Shown: positions 50,285-59,605, counted from the first letter of the stretch. The stretch is DNA of 64,000 nt from Marivita sp041725935 (GCA_041725935.1 JBGRQD010000016.1:1-64000); one strand, 5' to 3'. Translations and numbers: made by a program. Notes: generated from the letters alone by a model not told the origin.

Positions 50285-51105
50285 CTAAGATCCTCCATCG
50301 CCACCATGTCCATGTCGGTGAAATCGACATTATCGCCCGCCATCGCCCAGCAAAAGGTGTAGGACGACGTGCCCGAGCCCGCATGGATCGACCAGGGCGG
50401 CGAGATCACCACCTCTTCATTGGCCATGACGATGTGGCGAGTCTGCGACGGCTCTCCCATCAGGTGGAACACGCGCTGGTTCTCGGGCAGCTGGAAATAG
50501 AGATAGGCTTCCATCCGGCGGTCATGGAGGTGGGCGGGCATGGTGTTCCAGACCGATCCTTCGGCAAATTGCGTATAGCCCATCAGAAGCTGGCAGCTTT
50601 GGCACACTTCGGGATGCAGGAACTGGATGATGACACGCTCATTTGCGGTTTCGCGCGCGCCCAGTTCGACGCGGCGTGCGTCCGCCAGCTTGATCAGCCG
50701 TGTCGGATAGGTTTGATGCGCCGGGGCAGACAGGACATAATACCGTCCATTGCCGCTGAACGTGATCGGACCGGAGCCCATGCCGATATACAGAACCTCG
50801 CCGCTGCCGATCTCGTAGGTTTCGCCCCCGACGCTGACAGTGCCCGCGTCCCCGATGTTCAGAATCCCGGCCTCGCGCCGGTCCAGCAGCGACGGCGTGC
50901 CCGCTTCCTTGACCTGATCCAGCACCAGAGTGCCCCCCGCAGGTACCGCAGAACCAAGGATCAGCCGGTCGTAATGCGAGTAGACCAGGTTGATTTCACC
51001 CTCGGCGAACAGGCCTCCGACATGGAAATGATCCCGCAGCTGTTCGGTGTCGAGCGTCTTGGCGGTGGCCGGGTCGATGGCGTGGCGGGTTTGGGTCTTG
51101 AGCAT
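50281..51105 (-). CDS. kduI: 5-dehydro-4-deoxy-D-glucuronate isomerase
   Basis: A 274-residue cupin-fold isomerase: HAIDPATAKTLDTEQLRDHF at the start, GEVLYIGMGSGPITF, VWNTMPAHLHDRRMEAYLYF with the metal-binding HxH, and HIVMANEEVVISPPWSIHAG near the end. It converts 5-keto-4-deoxyuronate to 2,5-diketo-3-deoxygluconate. It is followed directly by kduD; a cupin gene ends 18 bases upstream. Confidence 0.95.
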   Translation of the reverse strand: MLKTQTRHAIDPATAKTLDTEQLRDHFHVGGLFAEGEINLVYSHYDRLILGSAVPAGGTLVLDQVKEAGTPSLLDRREAGILNIGDAGTVSVGGETYEIGSGEVLYIGMGSGPITFSGNGRYYVLSAPAHQTYPTRLIKLADARRVELGARETANERVIIQFLHPEVCQSCQLLMGYTQFAEGSVWNTMPAHLHDRRMEAYLYFQLPENQRVFHLMGEPSQTRHIVMANEEVVISPPWSIHAGSGTSSYTFCWAMAGDNVDFTDMDMVAMEDLR

Positions 51106-51123
51106 GGTGTCAGGCCTTTCGGG

Positions 51124-51429
51124 TCAAAGAAAATCGTCGCGGCGCGGGGTGAAGGTGTCGATGAGTGTGCCCGCCTCGCGGCATCGGCATCCGTGTCGTG
51201 CCCCGGACGGGATCACCACGCTGTCACCGGGGCCAAGGTCGTGTTCGACATCGCCCACGAAAAACGTGAAGCGCCCTGCCTCGACATAGGTGGATTGCAC
51301 ATGCGGATGATCGTGCAGCTTGCCTTCGGCGCCGTCTTCGAACCGGAAGACGACGACCATGAGATCGGCATTTTCAGCCAGCACTTGCCGGGTCACACCC
51401 GGATCGGTCGGCACTACGGGATAAGTCAT
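51124..51429 (-). CDS. Small cupin protein
   Basis: A 101-residue single-domain cupin with the two motifs KLHDHPHVQSTYVEAGRFTF (metal His residues) and PGDSVVIPSGARHGC. Such proteins next to kduI are often annotated as pectin-degradation (KdgF-like) cupins that linearise unsaturated uronates; that role fits the pathway. The ATG at 51429 follows GAGGAAAGAC; the ATG at 51441 overlaps the DctM stop and is less likely. Confidence 0.82.
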   Translation of the reverse strand: MTYPVVPTDPGVTRQVLAENADLMVVVFRFEDGAEGKLHDHPHVQSTYVEAGRFTFFVGDVEHDLGPGDSVVIPSGARHGCRCREAGTLIDTFTPRRDDFL

Positions 51430-51437
51430 GTCTTTCC

Positions 51438-52718
51438 TCATCTGAACAGCGACGGCAGCCAGAGCGACAGCGCCGGAATGTAGGTTACAAGCATCAGCGT
51501 CACCAAAGCGGCCCCGTAGAACGGCCAGATCGTGCGCACTGCATCCCAGACCGGAATGCGACCCACCGCGCAGCCGACAAACAACACGGCCCCTACAGGT
51601 GGCGTACACAGCCCGATGCCGAGATTGAGGATCAGGATCACCCCGAAATGCACCGGATCGACGCCAAAGGCCGTGGCCACCGGCAGGAAGATCGGCGTGG
51701 TGATGACAATGAGCGGCGACATGTCCATGAAGGTGCCAAGGATCAACAGCACAAGGTTCAACAACAGCAGGATGATGATCGGGTTGTCTGACACGCCCTG
51801 CAAGAGTGCCACCATCGACGCCGGCACGCGGGTATAGGCCAAAAGCCAACCGAAGGCTGCCGCACAGCCGATCACCATCAGCACCATCGCGGTGGTGCGG
51901 ACGGCGGCAAAGGTCGCCTCGATGAAATCGCTCCAGCTGAGACTGCGATAGACAAAGAACGTGACCAGCAGCGCATAGACCACCGCGATGTTCGAGGACT
52001 CCGACGCGGTAAAGATGCCGGACCGCACGCCGCCAAAAATGATCGCAACAAGGATCAGACCGGGGGCTGCCGACACGAACAGCGTACCCAGCATCCGCAC
52101 TCCCTGGAACGGCTGGGTCGGGTAGCCCTTGCGCACCGCCATCCACCATGCGGCGAACATGAGCAGACCAGCCAGCAGGAAGCCCGGAATGATCCCTGCG
52201 GTGAACAGATCGGCAATCGAAATGCGCCCACCTGCCGCGATCGAATAAATGATCATGTTGTGCGAGGGCGGCAGCAGCAGCGCGATGATGGAACTCACCA
52301 CGGTGATGTTCACCGCGTAATCCGTGTCATAGCCGCGCTCTTTCATTTGCGGCACCATCAGGCCGCCGACTGCGCTGGCATCCGCCGCAGCCGATCCCGA
52401 CACGCCGCCGAACATGACCGAGGACAGCACGTTGACTTGCCCCAGACCGCCACGCAGATGGCCGACGAACCCTCCGGCCAGCGCGACCAATCGGCGGGCA
52501 ATGTCGCCACGCACCATCAGATCGCCGGCATAAATGAAGAACGGGATCGCCATCAGCGCGAACACCGATACGCCGGAATTCAAACGCTGGAACACCACCA
52601 CAGGCGGCAGGCCAAGATAGGCGATGGTGGCAAAGCTGGACACACCCAGACAGAACGCAACGGGTGTGCCGATCAGCAGCAGGAACGTGAAGGTTCCGAA
52701 GAGGACATAGAGTTCCAT
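51438..52718 (-). CDS. TRAP transporter large permease (DctM), uronate type
   Basis: A 426-residue DctM subunit with about 12 helices. Family signatures include GLGQVNVLSSVMFGGVSGSAAADA, LLPPSHNMIIYSIAAGG, GSGIFTASESSNIAV-like MRSG region and LGTFMDMSPLIVITTPIFLP. It forms the uronate importer with the DctQ and DctP genes directly upstream. One-base overlap with dctQ. The cargo is inferred from the catabolic genes. Confidence 0.92.
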   Translation of the reverse strand: MELYVLFGTFTFLLLIGTPVAFCLGVSSFATIAYLGLPPVVVFQRLNSGVSVFALMAIPFFIYAGDLMVRGDIARRLVALAGGFVGHLRGGLGQVNVLSSVMFGGVSGSAAADASAVGGLMVPQMKERGYDTDYAVNITVVSSIIALLLPPSHNMIIYSIAAGGRISIADLFTAGIIPGFLLAGLLMFAAWWMAVRKGYPTQPFQGVRMLGTLFVSAAPGLILVAIIFGGVRSGIFTASESSNIAVVYALLVTFFVYRSLSWSDFIEATFAAVRTTAMVLMVIGCAAAFGWLLAYTRVPASMVALLQGVSDNPIIILLLLNLVLLILGTFMDMSPLIVITTPIFLPVATAFGVDPVHFGVILILNLGIGLCTPPVGAVLFVGCAVGRIPVWDAVRTIWPFYGAALVTLMLVTYIPALSLWLPSLFR

Positions 52719-53230
52719 CAGTCGATCTCTGCCTCTTCGCCAAAGCGCGCGGTTGGAAGACCGGCAGCGCGGCGCGCAATGCGTTCAGTTGAAAAAAGCA
52801 CGATCAACACGCCACCCGCGACGATGGGGGCAAAGTCAAACGCACCTGAAATTCCGAGACTCGGCAGCATGTTCCCGGCGGTGCGCTCTGCCAGTTGCCA
52901 GCCGTACCAGATCATGCCGACGCCAAAGCCCGCGACGGCCAGATCGGAAATCGTGTGAAGCACCAGCTTGATCCGCTGCGGGACGACGTACAGCAGCACA
53001 TCGAAGGACAGGTGATAGCCTTCCCGGATGCCGACAGCAGCGCCGAGGAAGATGAACCAGCCCATGATCATGACCGACGCGGGTTCGGTCCAGATGAGGC
53101 TGTCGTTCAGCACGTAGCGCCAGAACACCTGTGCCGCGATCAGCACGGTCATCAGGACCAGCCCCATCCCTGCGACCCACAGCGCAACCCGCGCCAGACG
53201 CCCCGTCAGAAGCGCTATCGTTTTCATCAT
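52718..53230 (-). CDS. TRAP transporter small permease (DctQ), uronate type
   Basis: About 170 residues with four helices (VALWVAGMGLVLMTVLIAAQ, then VFWRYVLNDSLIWTEPASVM and IMGWFIFLGAAVGIREGYHLS). The W-x-E and GxREGxH elements are DctQ hallmarks. The ATG at 53230 has GGATGGGC upstream; an in-frame ATG at 53245 would add five residues. Confidence 0.88.
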   Translation of the reverse strand: MMKTIALLTGRLARVALWVAGMGLVLMTVLIAAQVFWRYVLNDSLIWTEPASVMIMGWFIFLGAAVGIREGYHLSFDVLLYVVPQRIKLVLHTISDLAVAGFGVGMIWYGWQLAERTAGNMLPSLGISGAFDFAPIVAGGVLIVLFSTERIARRAAGLPTARFGEEAEID

Positions 53231-53259
53231 GTCAGGTATGCCCATCCTTGGTAGAGTGC

Positions 53260-53288
53260 CCGCCCCGCGACGCTGCGCCGAGGGGCGG
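53260..53288. repeat. Hairpin between dctP and dctQ
   Basis: CCGCCCC and GGGGCGG pair across a 15-base loop just past the DctP stop. No T-run. Placement resembles the binding-protein attenuator at 40924-40963 and could set the ratio of binding protein to permease. Confidence 0.5.
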
Positions 53289-53296
53289 TGATGGGA

Positions 53297-54277
53297 TTAT
53301 TCAGTCGCCTGAATGTCCGCGACCATCTGCTGAAGCTTGGGCGAGGTCACATATTTCTGGTAGACCGGCACCATGGCTTCGATGAAGGGGGTTTTGTCGA
53401 TATCGGTGATGATCTCGACACCTGCATCCCGCACGCGCTGCTCGGACACTTTTTCGCGCTCCTGCCACAGTTCACGCATCAGCGGAACGGAGTCGCGGGC
53501 CGCCTGACGGACGATGTCCTGGTCTTCGGGCGACAGCTTGTCAAAGCTGGCTTTCGACATCACCAGCACTTCCGGCACAATCAGGTGCTGGTTCAGCGTG
53601 TAATACTGGGCGACCTCGAAATGGCCCGAGCTGTCATAGGACGGCCAGTTGTTCTCGGCCCCATCGATCACACCGGTCTGGATCGAGGAATAGACCTCGC
53701 CATAAGGCATCGGCGTGGCGTTGGCGCCAAGGGCAGAGACCATGTCGACAAAGATGTCCGACTGCATAACGCGGAACTTCATCCCGGCCAGGTCTTCGAT
53801 GGACCGGATCGGCCGCTGCGAATTGTAGAAGCTGCGCGAGCCGCCATCGTAGAACGCGAGACCCACAAGGTCATGATCACTGAACGCGTCAAGGATCTGC
53901 TGTCCAACCGGGCCATCCATCACGCGGTGCATGTGGTCGGTCGACCGGAAGATGAACGGCAGCGACGGCACCTGCGTTTCCTCGATGATGTTGTTGAACG
54001 GCCCAAGCGAGACACGGTTCATGTCGATGACGCCGAACTGCGTCTGTTCGATCGTATCCTTTTCCTGACCCAGCTGGGCCGAATGAAAGACCTCGACGCA
54101 CAGCCGCCCGTCAGTGCGCTCTTCCAGCATTTCACCCATCTTCTGCACCGCAACAACGGTCGGGTAGCCTTCGGGGTGGGTGTCCGACGACCGCAGCGTC
54201 ACTTCGCAGGCCGACGCGACCGAGACAAAGGCGACGCTTGCCAGCAAGGCCGCTCCGAGTGTTTTGACGTAATTCAT
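53297..54277 (-). CDS. TRAP substrate-binding protein (DctP), uronate type
   Basis: A 326-residue periplasmic binding protein with a Sec signal (MNYVKTLGAALLASVAFVSVASA). DctP features: LRSSDTHPEGYPTVVAVQKM, FHSAQLGQEKDTIEQTQFG, the carboxylate-binding Arg in GMKFRVMQSDIF, and YGEVYSSIQTGVIDGAENNW. It resembles uronate-specific TRAP proteins, matching its place between uxaC and the uronate genes. Confidence 0.92.
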   Translation of the reverse strand: MNYVKTLGAALLASVAFVSVASACEVTLRSSDTHPEGYPTVVAVQKMGEMLEERTDGRLCVEVFHSAQLGQEKDTIEQTQFGVIDMNRVSLGPFNNIIEETQVPSLPFIFRSTDHMHRVMDGPVGQQILDAFSDHDLVGLAFYDGGSRSFYNSQRPIRSIEDLAGMKFRVMQSDIFVDMVSALGANATPMPYGEVYSSIQTGVIDGAENNWPSYDSSGHFEVAQYYTLNQHLIVPEVLVMSKASFDKLSPEDQDIVRQAARDSVPLMRELWQEREKVSEQRVRDAGVEIITDIDKTPFIEAMVPVYQKYVTSPKLQQMVADIQATE

Positions 54278-54300
54278 GGTTTCCTCCCAGAAAATGGCTC

Positions 54301-55707
54301 TCAGAGCCGGTAAGCCTGCTTTGCAAGCCGGTATGCGAGGTCATGTGCGACCTCGAATGCTTCGTCCTCTGCCAGCCGACCCGTGGCGATCAGGTTGGCA
54401 AGGAACGCGCAGTCAACCCGACGCGCCACGTCGTGACGTGCGGGAATGGAGCAGAAGGCGCGGGTGTCGTCGTTGAACCCGACCGTGTTGTAGAACCCGG
54501 CGGTTTCGGTCGCCATTTCGCGGAACCGCATCATGCCTTCGTAGCTGTCATGGAACCACCAGGGCGGACCAAGGCGCAGCGCCGGGTAGACCCCGGCCAG
54601 AGGTGCTAATTCGCGCGCATAGGATGTCTCGTCGAGCGTGAAGAGGATGATCGTCAGATCCGACCGTTCGCCCACCGCGTTCAGCAACGGACGCAGCGCA
54701 TGCACGTAATCGGTGCGGGTGGGAATGTCGTAGCCCTTGTCCCGACCGAACCGCGCCATGATGGCGTCCGAATGGTTGCGCGCGGCACCGGGATGGATTT
54801 GCAACACCAGCCCGTCGTCAAGGCTCATGCGCGCCATCTCGGTCAGCATGTGCCCGCGAAACGCATCCGCCTCATCCTCGGTGCAGGCGCCGCGCAAGGC
54901 CTTGTCGAACAGCGCCTCTGCCACGTCCTGCGGCAGATCCTCGGTGCGGGCCGTAGGGTGGCCGTGGTCGGACGAGGTGGCCCCGAACTCCTTGAAATAG
55001 GCGCGGCGGTTGCGATGCGCAGCCAGATAGCCCTGCCATCTGGTGGCATCCTCTCCGGCCATCTCGCCCATCTTCTCGACATTGGCGGCAAAGCCCGGAA
55101 ATTCGGGATCGACCACGGCATCAGGACGGTAAGCGGTGACGACCTTGCCGGTCCAGCCACTATCGCGGATCATCCGGTGCCATTTCAGATCGTCGATGGC
55201 GCTTTCCGTGGTCGAGATCGCTTCGATGTTGAACCGCTCGAACAGGGCACGGGGGCGGAACGCGTCCTGCTTGAGGCAATCGTCGATCTGGTCGTAGATC
55301 GCATTGGCGCTGGCCGCGGTCAGACGCTCCGTGACGCCGAACACTTCCTGCAAGGCATGGTCGACCCAGATCCGCGACGGGGTGCCCCGGAACAGGTGAT
55401 AATGTGCCGCGAACAGCTGCCAGATCTTGCGCGGGTCCTGTTCGGTCTCTCCCCCATCGGCGCGCGGCACGCCCAGCGCTTCGAGCGCGATACCCTGCGA
55501 ATGCAGCATGCGAAAGACGTAGTGATCGGGCGTCACGAACAGGCGCGCAGGATCGGCGAACGGTGCGTTCTCGGCGTACCATTGCGGATCGGTATGGCCA
55601 TGCGGGCTGATGATCGGCAGATCGCAGACCGTCTCGTAAAGCGCGCGTGCAAGGGTCCGCAGGCCAGGATCAGGCGAAAAGAGCCGGTTGTCGTCCAGTA
55701 GTGCCAT
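54301..55707 (-). CDS. uxaC: Glucuronate isomerase
   Basis: A 468-residue amidohydrolase-fold isomerase converting D-glucuronate to D-fructuronate and D-galacturonate to D-tagaturonate. Typical parts: LPIISPHGHTDPQWYAENA, RIWVDHALQEVFGV, LVLQIHPGAARNHSDAI and PPWWFHDSYEGMMRFREM. GGGGGGATGA precedes the ATG. It heads the minus-strand uronate transcript and is divergent from gntR, with two identical operator-like repeats in the gap. Confidence 0.96.
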   Translation of the reverse strand: MALLDDNRLFSPDPGLRTLARALYETVCDLPIISPHGHTDPQWYAENAPFADPARLFVTPDHYVFRMLHSQGIALEALGVPRADGGETEQDPRKIWQLFAAHYHLFRGTPSRIWVDHALQEVFGVTERLTAASANAIYDQIDDCLKQDAFRPRALFERFNIEAISTTESAIDDLKWHRMIRDSGWTGKVVTAYRPDAVVDPEFPGFAANVEKMGEMAGEDATRWQGYLAAHRNRRAYFKEFGATSSDHGHPTARTEDLPQDVAEALFDKALRGACTEDEADAFRGHMLTEMARMSLDDGLVLQIHPGAARNHSDAIMARFGRDKGYDIPTRTDYVHALRPLLNAVGERSDLTIILFTLDETSYARELAPLAGVYPALRLGPPWWFHDSYEGMMRFREMATETAGFYNTVGFNDDTRAFCSIPARHDVARRVDCAFLANLIATGRLAEDEAFEVAHDLAYRLAKQAYRL

Positions 55708-55755
55708 TCATCCCCCCTTGGTCTCAGCGGATTTGGCAAGCCGACTCTGCTGATG

Positions 55756-55803
55756 ACTAATATCCTAGTAAGGCAATTCTGACACGTCAACTAATATCCT
55801 AGT
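55756..55803. promoter_or_regulatory. Paired GntR operators between uxaC and gntR
   Basis: ACTAATATCCTAGT occurs at 55756-55769 and again at 55790-55803, 34 bases apart. Each copy has the symmetric ends ACTA and TAGT, fitting a FadR-type GntR dimer. They sit in the divergent promoter region. Confidence 0.72.
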
Positions 55804-55868
55804 TGCCAATCCCTGTCTCGTTTGTACTATGGTGTGGAGTAAGTGAAGCGCAGAGGAAGGCCCAGATC

Positions 55869-56594
55869 GTGGACACGTCCGCCCAGACAAAATCGGCCCC
55901 ACTGCCGTTGCCGCAGCTTCGGCAACAGGTCCAACCGACCATCGCGGATCAGGTGTTCAAGGTTCTGCGGGACCGCATCCTGACACTGGAATTGCCGCCT
56001 GAGACCAAGATATCTGAAGCCGAGGTCGCAGCAAAAATGGGGGTGTCCCGACAACCTGTGCGCGAAGCTTTCAAACGGCTGGCCAATCTCGGGTTCCTGC
56101 AGATCCGCCCCCAGAGCGGCACAATGGTCAGCCTGATTTCCGAAGAGGCCGTGATGCGGGCGCGGTTCATCCGTCTGGCGCTGGAAATCCATACGGGCCG
56201 CACCGCCTGCGGCGTCATCACCGAGGACGGCTTGCGCGCCTTGTCCGCCTTGATCGAGCAGCAGAAAGCCGCGATTTTCGACAACAATCGAACAAAGTTC
56301 CATGCGCTGGACGATGCGTTCCACCGCGAGATCTGCGTGCAGTCGGGTGTAGATTATGTCTGGGACGTGATCAGCGAAAACAAGGGGCACATGGACCGCG
56401 TGCGCATGTTGACCCTCGACACCTCGACGCAGAACCATGCACTTGGCGAACATATCGCCATCCTCGATGCGATATCGGCGCGCGATGCGGATGCCGCCGC
56501 CGCCGCCATCGACAAACATCTGTCGCGCATCCTGGTGCAGATCGAAGAGATCAAGGCAGTCAATCACAATTGGTTCACGGACAGCCCCCGGTGA
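55869..56594 (+). CDS. GntR/FadR-family regulator of uronate genes
   Basis: A 241-residue regulator. The winged helix-turn-helix (TIADQVFKVLRDRILTLELP, then MGVSRQPVREAFKRLANLGFL) is followed by an FCD-type ligand domain with metal-binding His residues (FHALDDAFHREICVQSG, LGEHIAILDAI). GTG at 55869 is chosen for GAGGAAGG just upstream. It resembles UxuR/ExuR-like repressors that respond to uronates. Its stop overlaps the kdgK start (GTGA). Confidence 0.9.
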   Translation: MDTSAQTKSAPLPLPQLRQQVQPTIADQVFKVLRDRILTLELPPETKISEAEVAAKMGVSRQPVREAFKRLANLGFLQIRPQSGTMVSLISEEAVMRARFIRLALEIHTGRTACGVITEDGLRALSALIEQQKAAIFDNNRTKFHALDDAFHREICVQSGVDYVWDVISENKGHMDRVRMLTLDTSTQNHALGEHIAILDAISARDADAAAAAIDKHLSRILVQIEEIKAVNHNWFTDSPR

Positions 56595-57514
56595 CACGGA
56601 TCGTCTCGATTGGGGAATGCATGGTCGAGTTGGCCCCGCTTGCAGAGGCCGGCACCTATCGCATGGGGTTTGCGGGCGACACGCTGAATACGGCATGGTA
56701 TCTGGCCAGGCTTCTCAAAGATCGCGCGCAAGTGGCGTATTATACCGCTGTTGGCACCGATGCCGTTTCGGACCAGATGCTGACCTTTCTGGACCGCGAA
56801 ACCATCGGCACCGCGTCGATCCTGCGCCGTCCGGACCGGACGCTTGGGCTTTACATGATCCAGTTGCAGGAAGGTGAACGCAGCTTCAGCTATTGGCGCA
56901 GTCAAAGTGCAGCCCGCACGCTGGCGCAGTCGGGTCAGGACATCGACACGGCTCTGAGCGGGGCCAGCATGGCCTATTTCTCGGGGATTACGCTAGCCAT
57001 TCTGGCAGAGGAGGATCGCGCGACGCTGCTGGGTGCTTTGCATCGGTTCCGCAGCGCAGGCGGCGCGGTGGTGTTCGATCCCAACCTGCGTCCCAAACTC
57101 TGGCCGGATGGCAGCACCATGACCGCAGCGATCATGGATGCCGCGCGCCTGAGCGACATTGTCCTGCCCTCGCACGAAGACGAGGCGACGTGGTTCGGTG
57201 ACGCGACACCCTTGGACACGGCGGAACGCTATGCGCTGGCGGGCGCGCAGACTGTGGTGGTCAAGAACGGCCCCGGCGAGATCGTGATGCTGGACGCTGG
57301 CAAGACCAGTCGGCACCGCCCCGAGCCAGTGACAGAGGCGGTGGACACGACCGCTGCCGGGGATTCGTTCAACGCGGGGTTTCTGGCCAGCCGCATCATC
57401 GGCGCATCGCTGGATCAAGCGGTTGAGGCAGCTGCCCAGCTTGCGGCACGGGTGGTATCGCATCGCGGCGCTCTGGTGACCGAGGCGGTGTCAGCGGGCG
57501 ATCTGGTCGGTTAG
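56591..57514 (+). CDS. kdgK: 2-keto-3-deoxygluconate kinase
   Basis: A 307-residue PfkB-family sugar kinase: IVSIGECMVELAP at the start, GFAGDTLNTAWYLARL for substrate binding, and the C-terminal signature VDTTAAGDSFNAGFLASRI with the catalytic Asp. It phosphorylates 2-keto-3-deoxygluconate made by uxaA, uxuA and kduD. The GTG start is coupled to gntR by a 4-base overlap. No aldolase (eda/kdgA) lies in the window. Confidence 0.94.
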   Translation: MTRIVSIGECMVELAPLAEAGTYRMGFAGDTLNTAWYLARLLKDRAQVAYYTAVGTDAVSDQMLTFLDRETIGTASILRRPDRTLGLYMIQLQEGERSFSYWRSQSAARTLAQSGQDIDTALSGASMAYFSGITLAILAEEDRATLLGALHRFRSAGGAVVFDPNLRPKLWPDGSTMTAAIMDAARLSDIVLPSHEDEATWFGDATPLDTAERYALAGAQTVVVKNGPGEIVMLDAGKTSRHRPEPVTEAVDTTAAGDSFNAGFLASRIIGASLDQAVEAAAQLAARVVSHRGALVTEAVSAGDLVG

Positions 57515-57584
57515 GCTTTGCCCGCCGGGCGGCCCGTGGAAGAACGCGCTTTACCTTAGTCACGAAGAAAAGCATTTTGCAGGG

Positions 57585-58430
57585 ATGAAACAGCGCCCTG
57601 CCAAAACCTTCATGTCCCGCGTCCGGGCCATCCTGCCCGATCTGCACCCGACCGAACGCAGGCTCGCCGAAGCGGTGCTGGATTTTCCCGGCGACATGGC
57701 CGGGTATTCCGCGTCCGAGATCGCCGCTTTGGCCGATGTGTCCAACGCCACCGTGTCGCGTTTCGTGCGCAAGCTGGGCTATGCGTCTTTTGACGAGGCG
57801 CGCAAGGCGGTGCGGGACGAAGGGCGCACCGGCTCTGCGTTGCTGCGGTTCGGCACCGGGCCGGACGACACGATCAGCACCGCCGCGCGCCATTCCGAGC
57901 AGTCGCGCCTGAACGTCGAAGCCACCTATGCCGGGCTCGCGCCCGATGAGATCGACGCGCTGGCCCATGCGCTGCACAGCGCGCGGCGCGTCTGGATCGC
58001 GGGGTTTCGGGCTGGCTATCCGCTGGCCAGCTATCTTGGCTGGCAGATCAAACAGGTGGTGCCCAACGTATCGGTCCTGCCCCATCCGGGAGAAACACTT
58101 GCCGAATCCGCGGCGACCTTTGAACCCGAGGACGTGGCCGTGATCCTATTGCTGCGGCGCAACCCCAAGCTGGCCTGGTCGCTGGCGGATACGGCGGTCG
58201 TGTCAGGCGCTCAGGTGGCGTTGATCGGCGATGTGCAATCGATGGAGGCCCTACCCGCCCGCTGGCACATCACCTGCGACACGACATCGTCGGGACCGCT
58301 GTTGAACCATGTGAGCGTGATGGCCGTCTGCAACCTGATCGCGGCGCGCACATTGGAGATGTCGGGATCGTTCGGGCGGCAGCGGATGGGCGATATCGAA
58401 GAGATGCACGATCGCTTGTCCGAGCTTTAG
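57585..58430 (+). CDS. MurR/RpiR-family regulator
   Basis: A 281-residue regulator. The N-terminal HTH_6 domain (LHPTERRLAEAVLDFPGDMA, SASEIAALADVSNATVSRFVRKLGY) is followed by a SIS sugar-isomerase-like domain (ARRVWIAGFRAGYPLASYLG, EDVAVILLLRRNPKLAWSLA). Such proteins sense phosphosugars or other metabolites. It precedes a TRAP-racemase-amidohydrolase set on the same strand, separated by 193 bases that carry two related palindromes. CAGGGATG provides only a short ribosome site. Confidence 0.88.
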   Translation: MKQRPAKTFMSRVRAILPDLHPTERRLAEAVLDFPGDMAGYSASEIAALADVSNATVSRFVRKLGYASFDEARKAVRDEGRTGSALLRFGTGPDDTISTAARHSEQSRLNVEATYAGLAPDEIDALAHALHSARRVWIAGFRAGYPLASYLGWQIKQVVPNVSVLPHPGETLAESAATFEPEDVAVILLLRRNPKLAWSLADTAVVSGAQVALIGDVQSMEALPARWHITCDTTSSGPLLNHVSVMAVCNLIAARTLEMSGSFGRQRMGDIEEMHDRLSEL

Positions 58431-58484
58431 CGCGACAGATCAGCGATTCACCATCGGGCAATTTGCACACGCAGCACCCAGATC

Positions 58485-58577
58485 CTTGCCTAAATTTCAG
58501 GCAAGAGCACGTGAATTTCCGCGACCGCACAAGAAAACATTATTTCCTGCGTGCGCAAGCTGCGAAAAATCATTTTC
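58485..58577 (+). promoter_or_regulatory. Hairpin and two RpiR-type boxes before TRAP genes
   Basis: CTTGCCT-N7-AGGCAAG at 58485-58505 forms a 7-pair hairpin after rpiR. Two symmetric boxes follow: GAAAACATTATTTC at 58533-58546 and GAAAAATCATTTTC at 58564-58577, both GAAA-N6-TTTC and 31 bases apart (about three helical turns). They lie 47-91 bases before the DctP start. Confidence 0.5.
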
Positions 58578-58623
58578 ATGACACCCAAGTTTCCATCATG
58601 ACTTTAGCTAGGAGAATCAGACC

Positions 58624-59595
58624 ATGACCAAACATCTGCTGTTTGCAGCGACCATTGCAGCCCTGCCCGCAGTCGCCTCGGCGCAAACCGTGCTTCAGAT
58701 CAACTCGTCCCTCCCCGAAGGAACGTTTGCCCACGTGTTCCTGCAGGAATACGAAACCCGCCTCGAAGCAGCTGCTCCGGGCGAAATCGACGTTCAGATT
58801 TTCATGGGCAACACCTTGGGCAAGGAAGAAGACGTGCTTCAGGGTCTGTCGCTGGGCACGCATCAGGCCTCGCTCTCGGCCTCTGCGGTGGCGCAGATCA
58901 ACAGCCGCAGCGCCATTTTCGACCTGCCGTACCTTTTCGAGGACCGCGCCGCGGTTCAGGCTTTTGCCGCCAGCCCGGCGGGCGAGATGCTCGCCGAAGG
59001 GTTCGAGGGCACCGGCATGGTGCTTGCCGCGATGTGGGATAACGGATTCCGCCAGATCACCAATGATGTGCGCCCGATCGTCGTGCCAGCCGATCTTGAA
59101 GGGCTGAAGATCCGCACCCCCACCAGCAAGCAGCGCGTCGAGATGTTCAACACGCTGGGCGCAAACGCCACGCCGCTGTCCTTTGGCGAGGTCTATTCCG
59201 CGCTCGATCAGGGCACGATCGACGGACAGGAAAACCCCGCCAACGTCGTGGACACGGCGAAACTCTACGAAGTGCAGGGCTACATGTCGCTGTCCAACCA
59301 CGTCTACCTGCCGACCTTCCTCGTGTTCAGTGAAACCTTCCTCGCCTCGCTTGATCCTGCGCTGCAAGACTCCATCATGAGCGTGGCCCAGGACGTGGCC
59401 CCGTGGAGCTTTGAGTGGGGTGAGACAACCGACTCCGAGACCATCGCGGCGCTGTCGGACAAGATCGCCGTCAACGAGATCGACTTTGCCGCCTTCCAGG
59501 CCGCAGCCGCCCCGCTTTACGAAAGCCCGACTTTCGTGGACGTGATCGGGGCAGACATGATCGCCGCGACTAAAGCCGCCCTTGGCATCGAGTAA
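58624..59595 (+). CDS. TRAP substrate-binding protein (DctP), second system
   Basis: A 323-residue periplasmic protein with a Sec signal (MTKHLLFAATIAALPAVASA). DctP features: INSSLPEGTFAHVFLQEYET, IFMGNTLGKEEDVLQGLSLG, Arg in GLKIRTPTSKQR, and FGEVYSALDQGTIDGQENPA. GGAGAATCAGACC precedes the ATG. Cargo unknown; the racemase and amidohydrolase downstream suggest a nitrogenous or cyclic amide compound. Confidence 0.92.
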   Translation: MTKHLLFAATIAALPAVASAQTVLQINSSLPEGTFAHVFLQEYETRLEAAAPGEIDVQIFMGNTLGKEEDVLQGLSLGTHQASLSASAVAQINSRSAIFDLPYLFEDRAAVQAFAASPAGEMLAEGFEGTGMVLAAMWDNGFRQITNDVRPIVVPADLEGLKIRTPTSKQRVEMFNTLGANATPLSFGEVYSALDQGTIDGQENPANVVDTAKLYEVQGYMSLSNHVYLPTFLVFSETFLASLDPALQDSIMSVAQDVAPWSFEWGETTDSETIAALSDKIAVNEIDFAAFQAAAAPLYESPTFVDVIGADMIAATKAALGIE

Positions 59596-59605
59596 GGCAC
59601 GCAAG

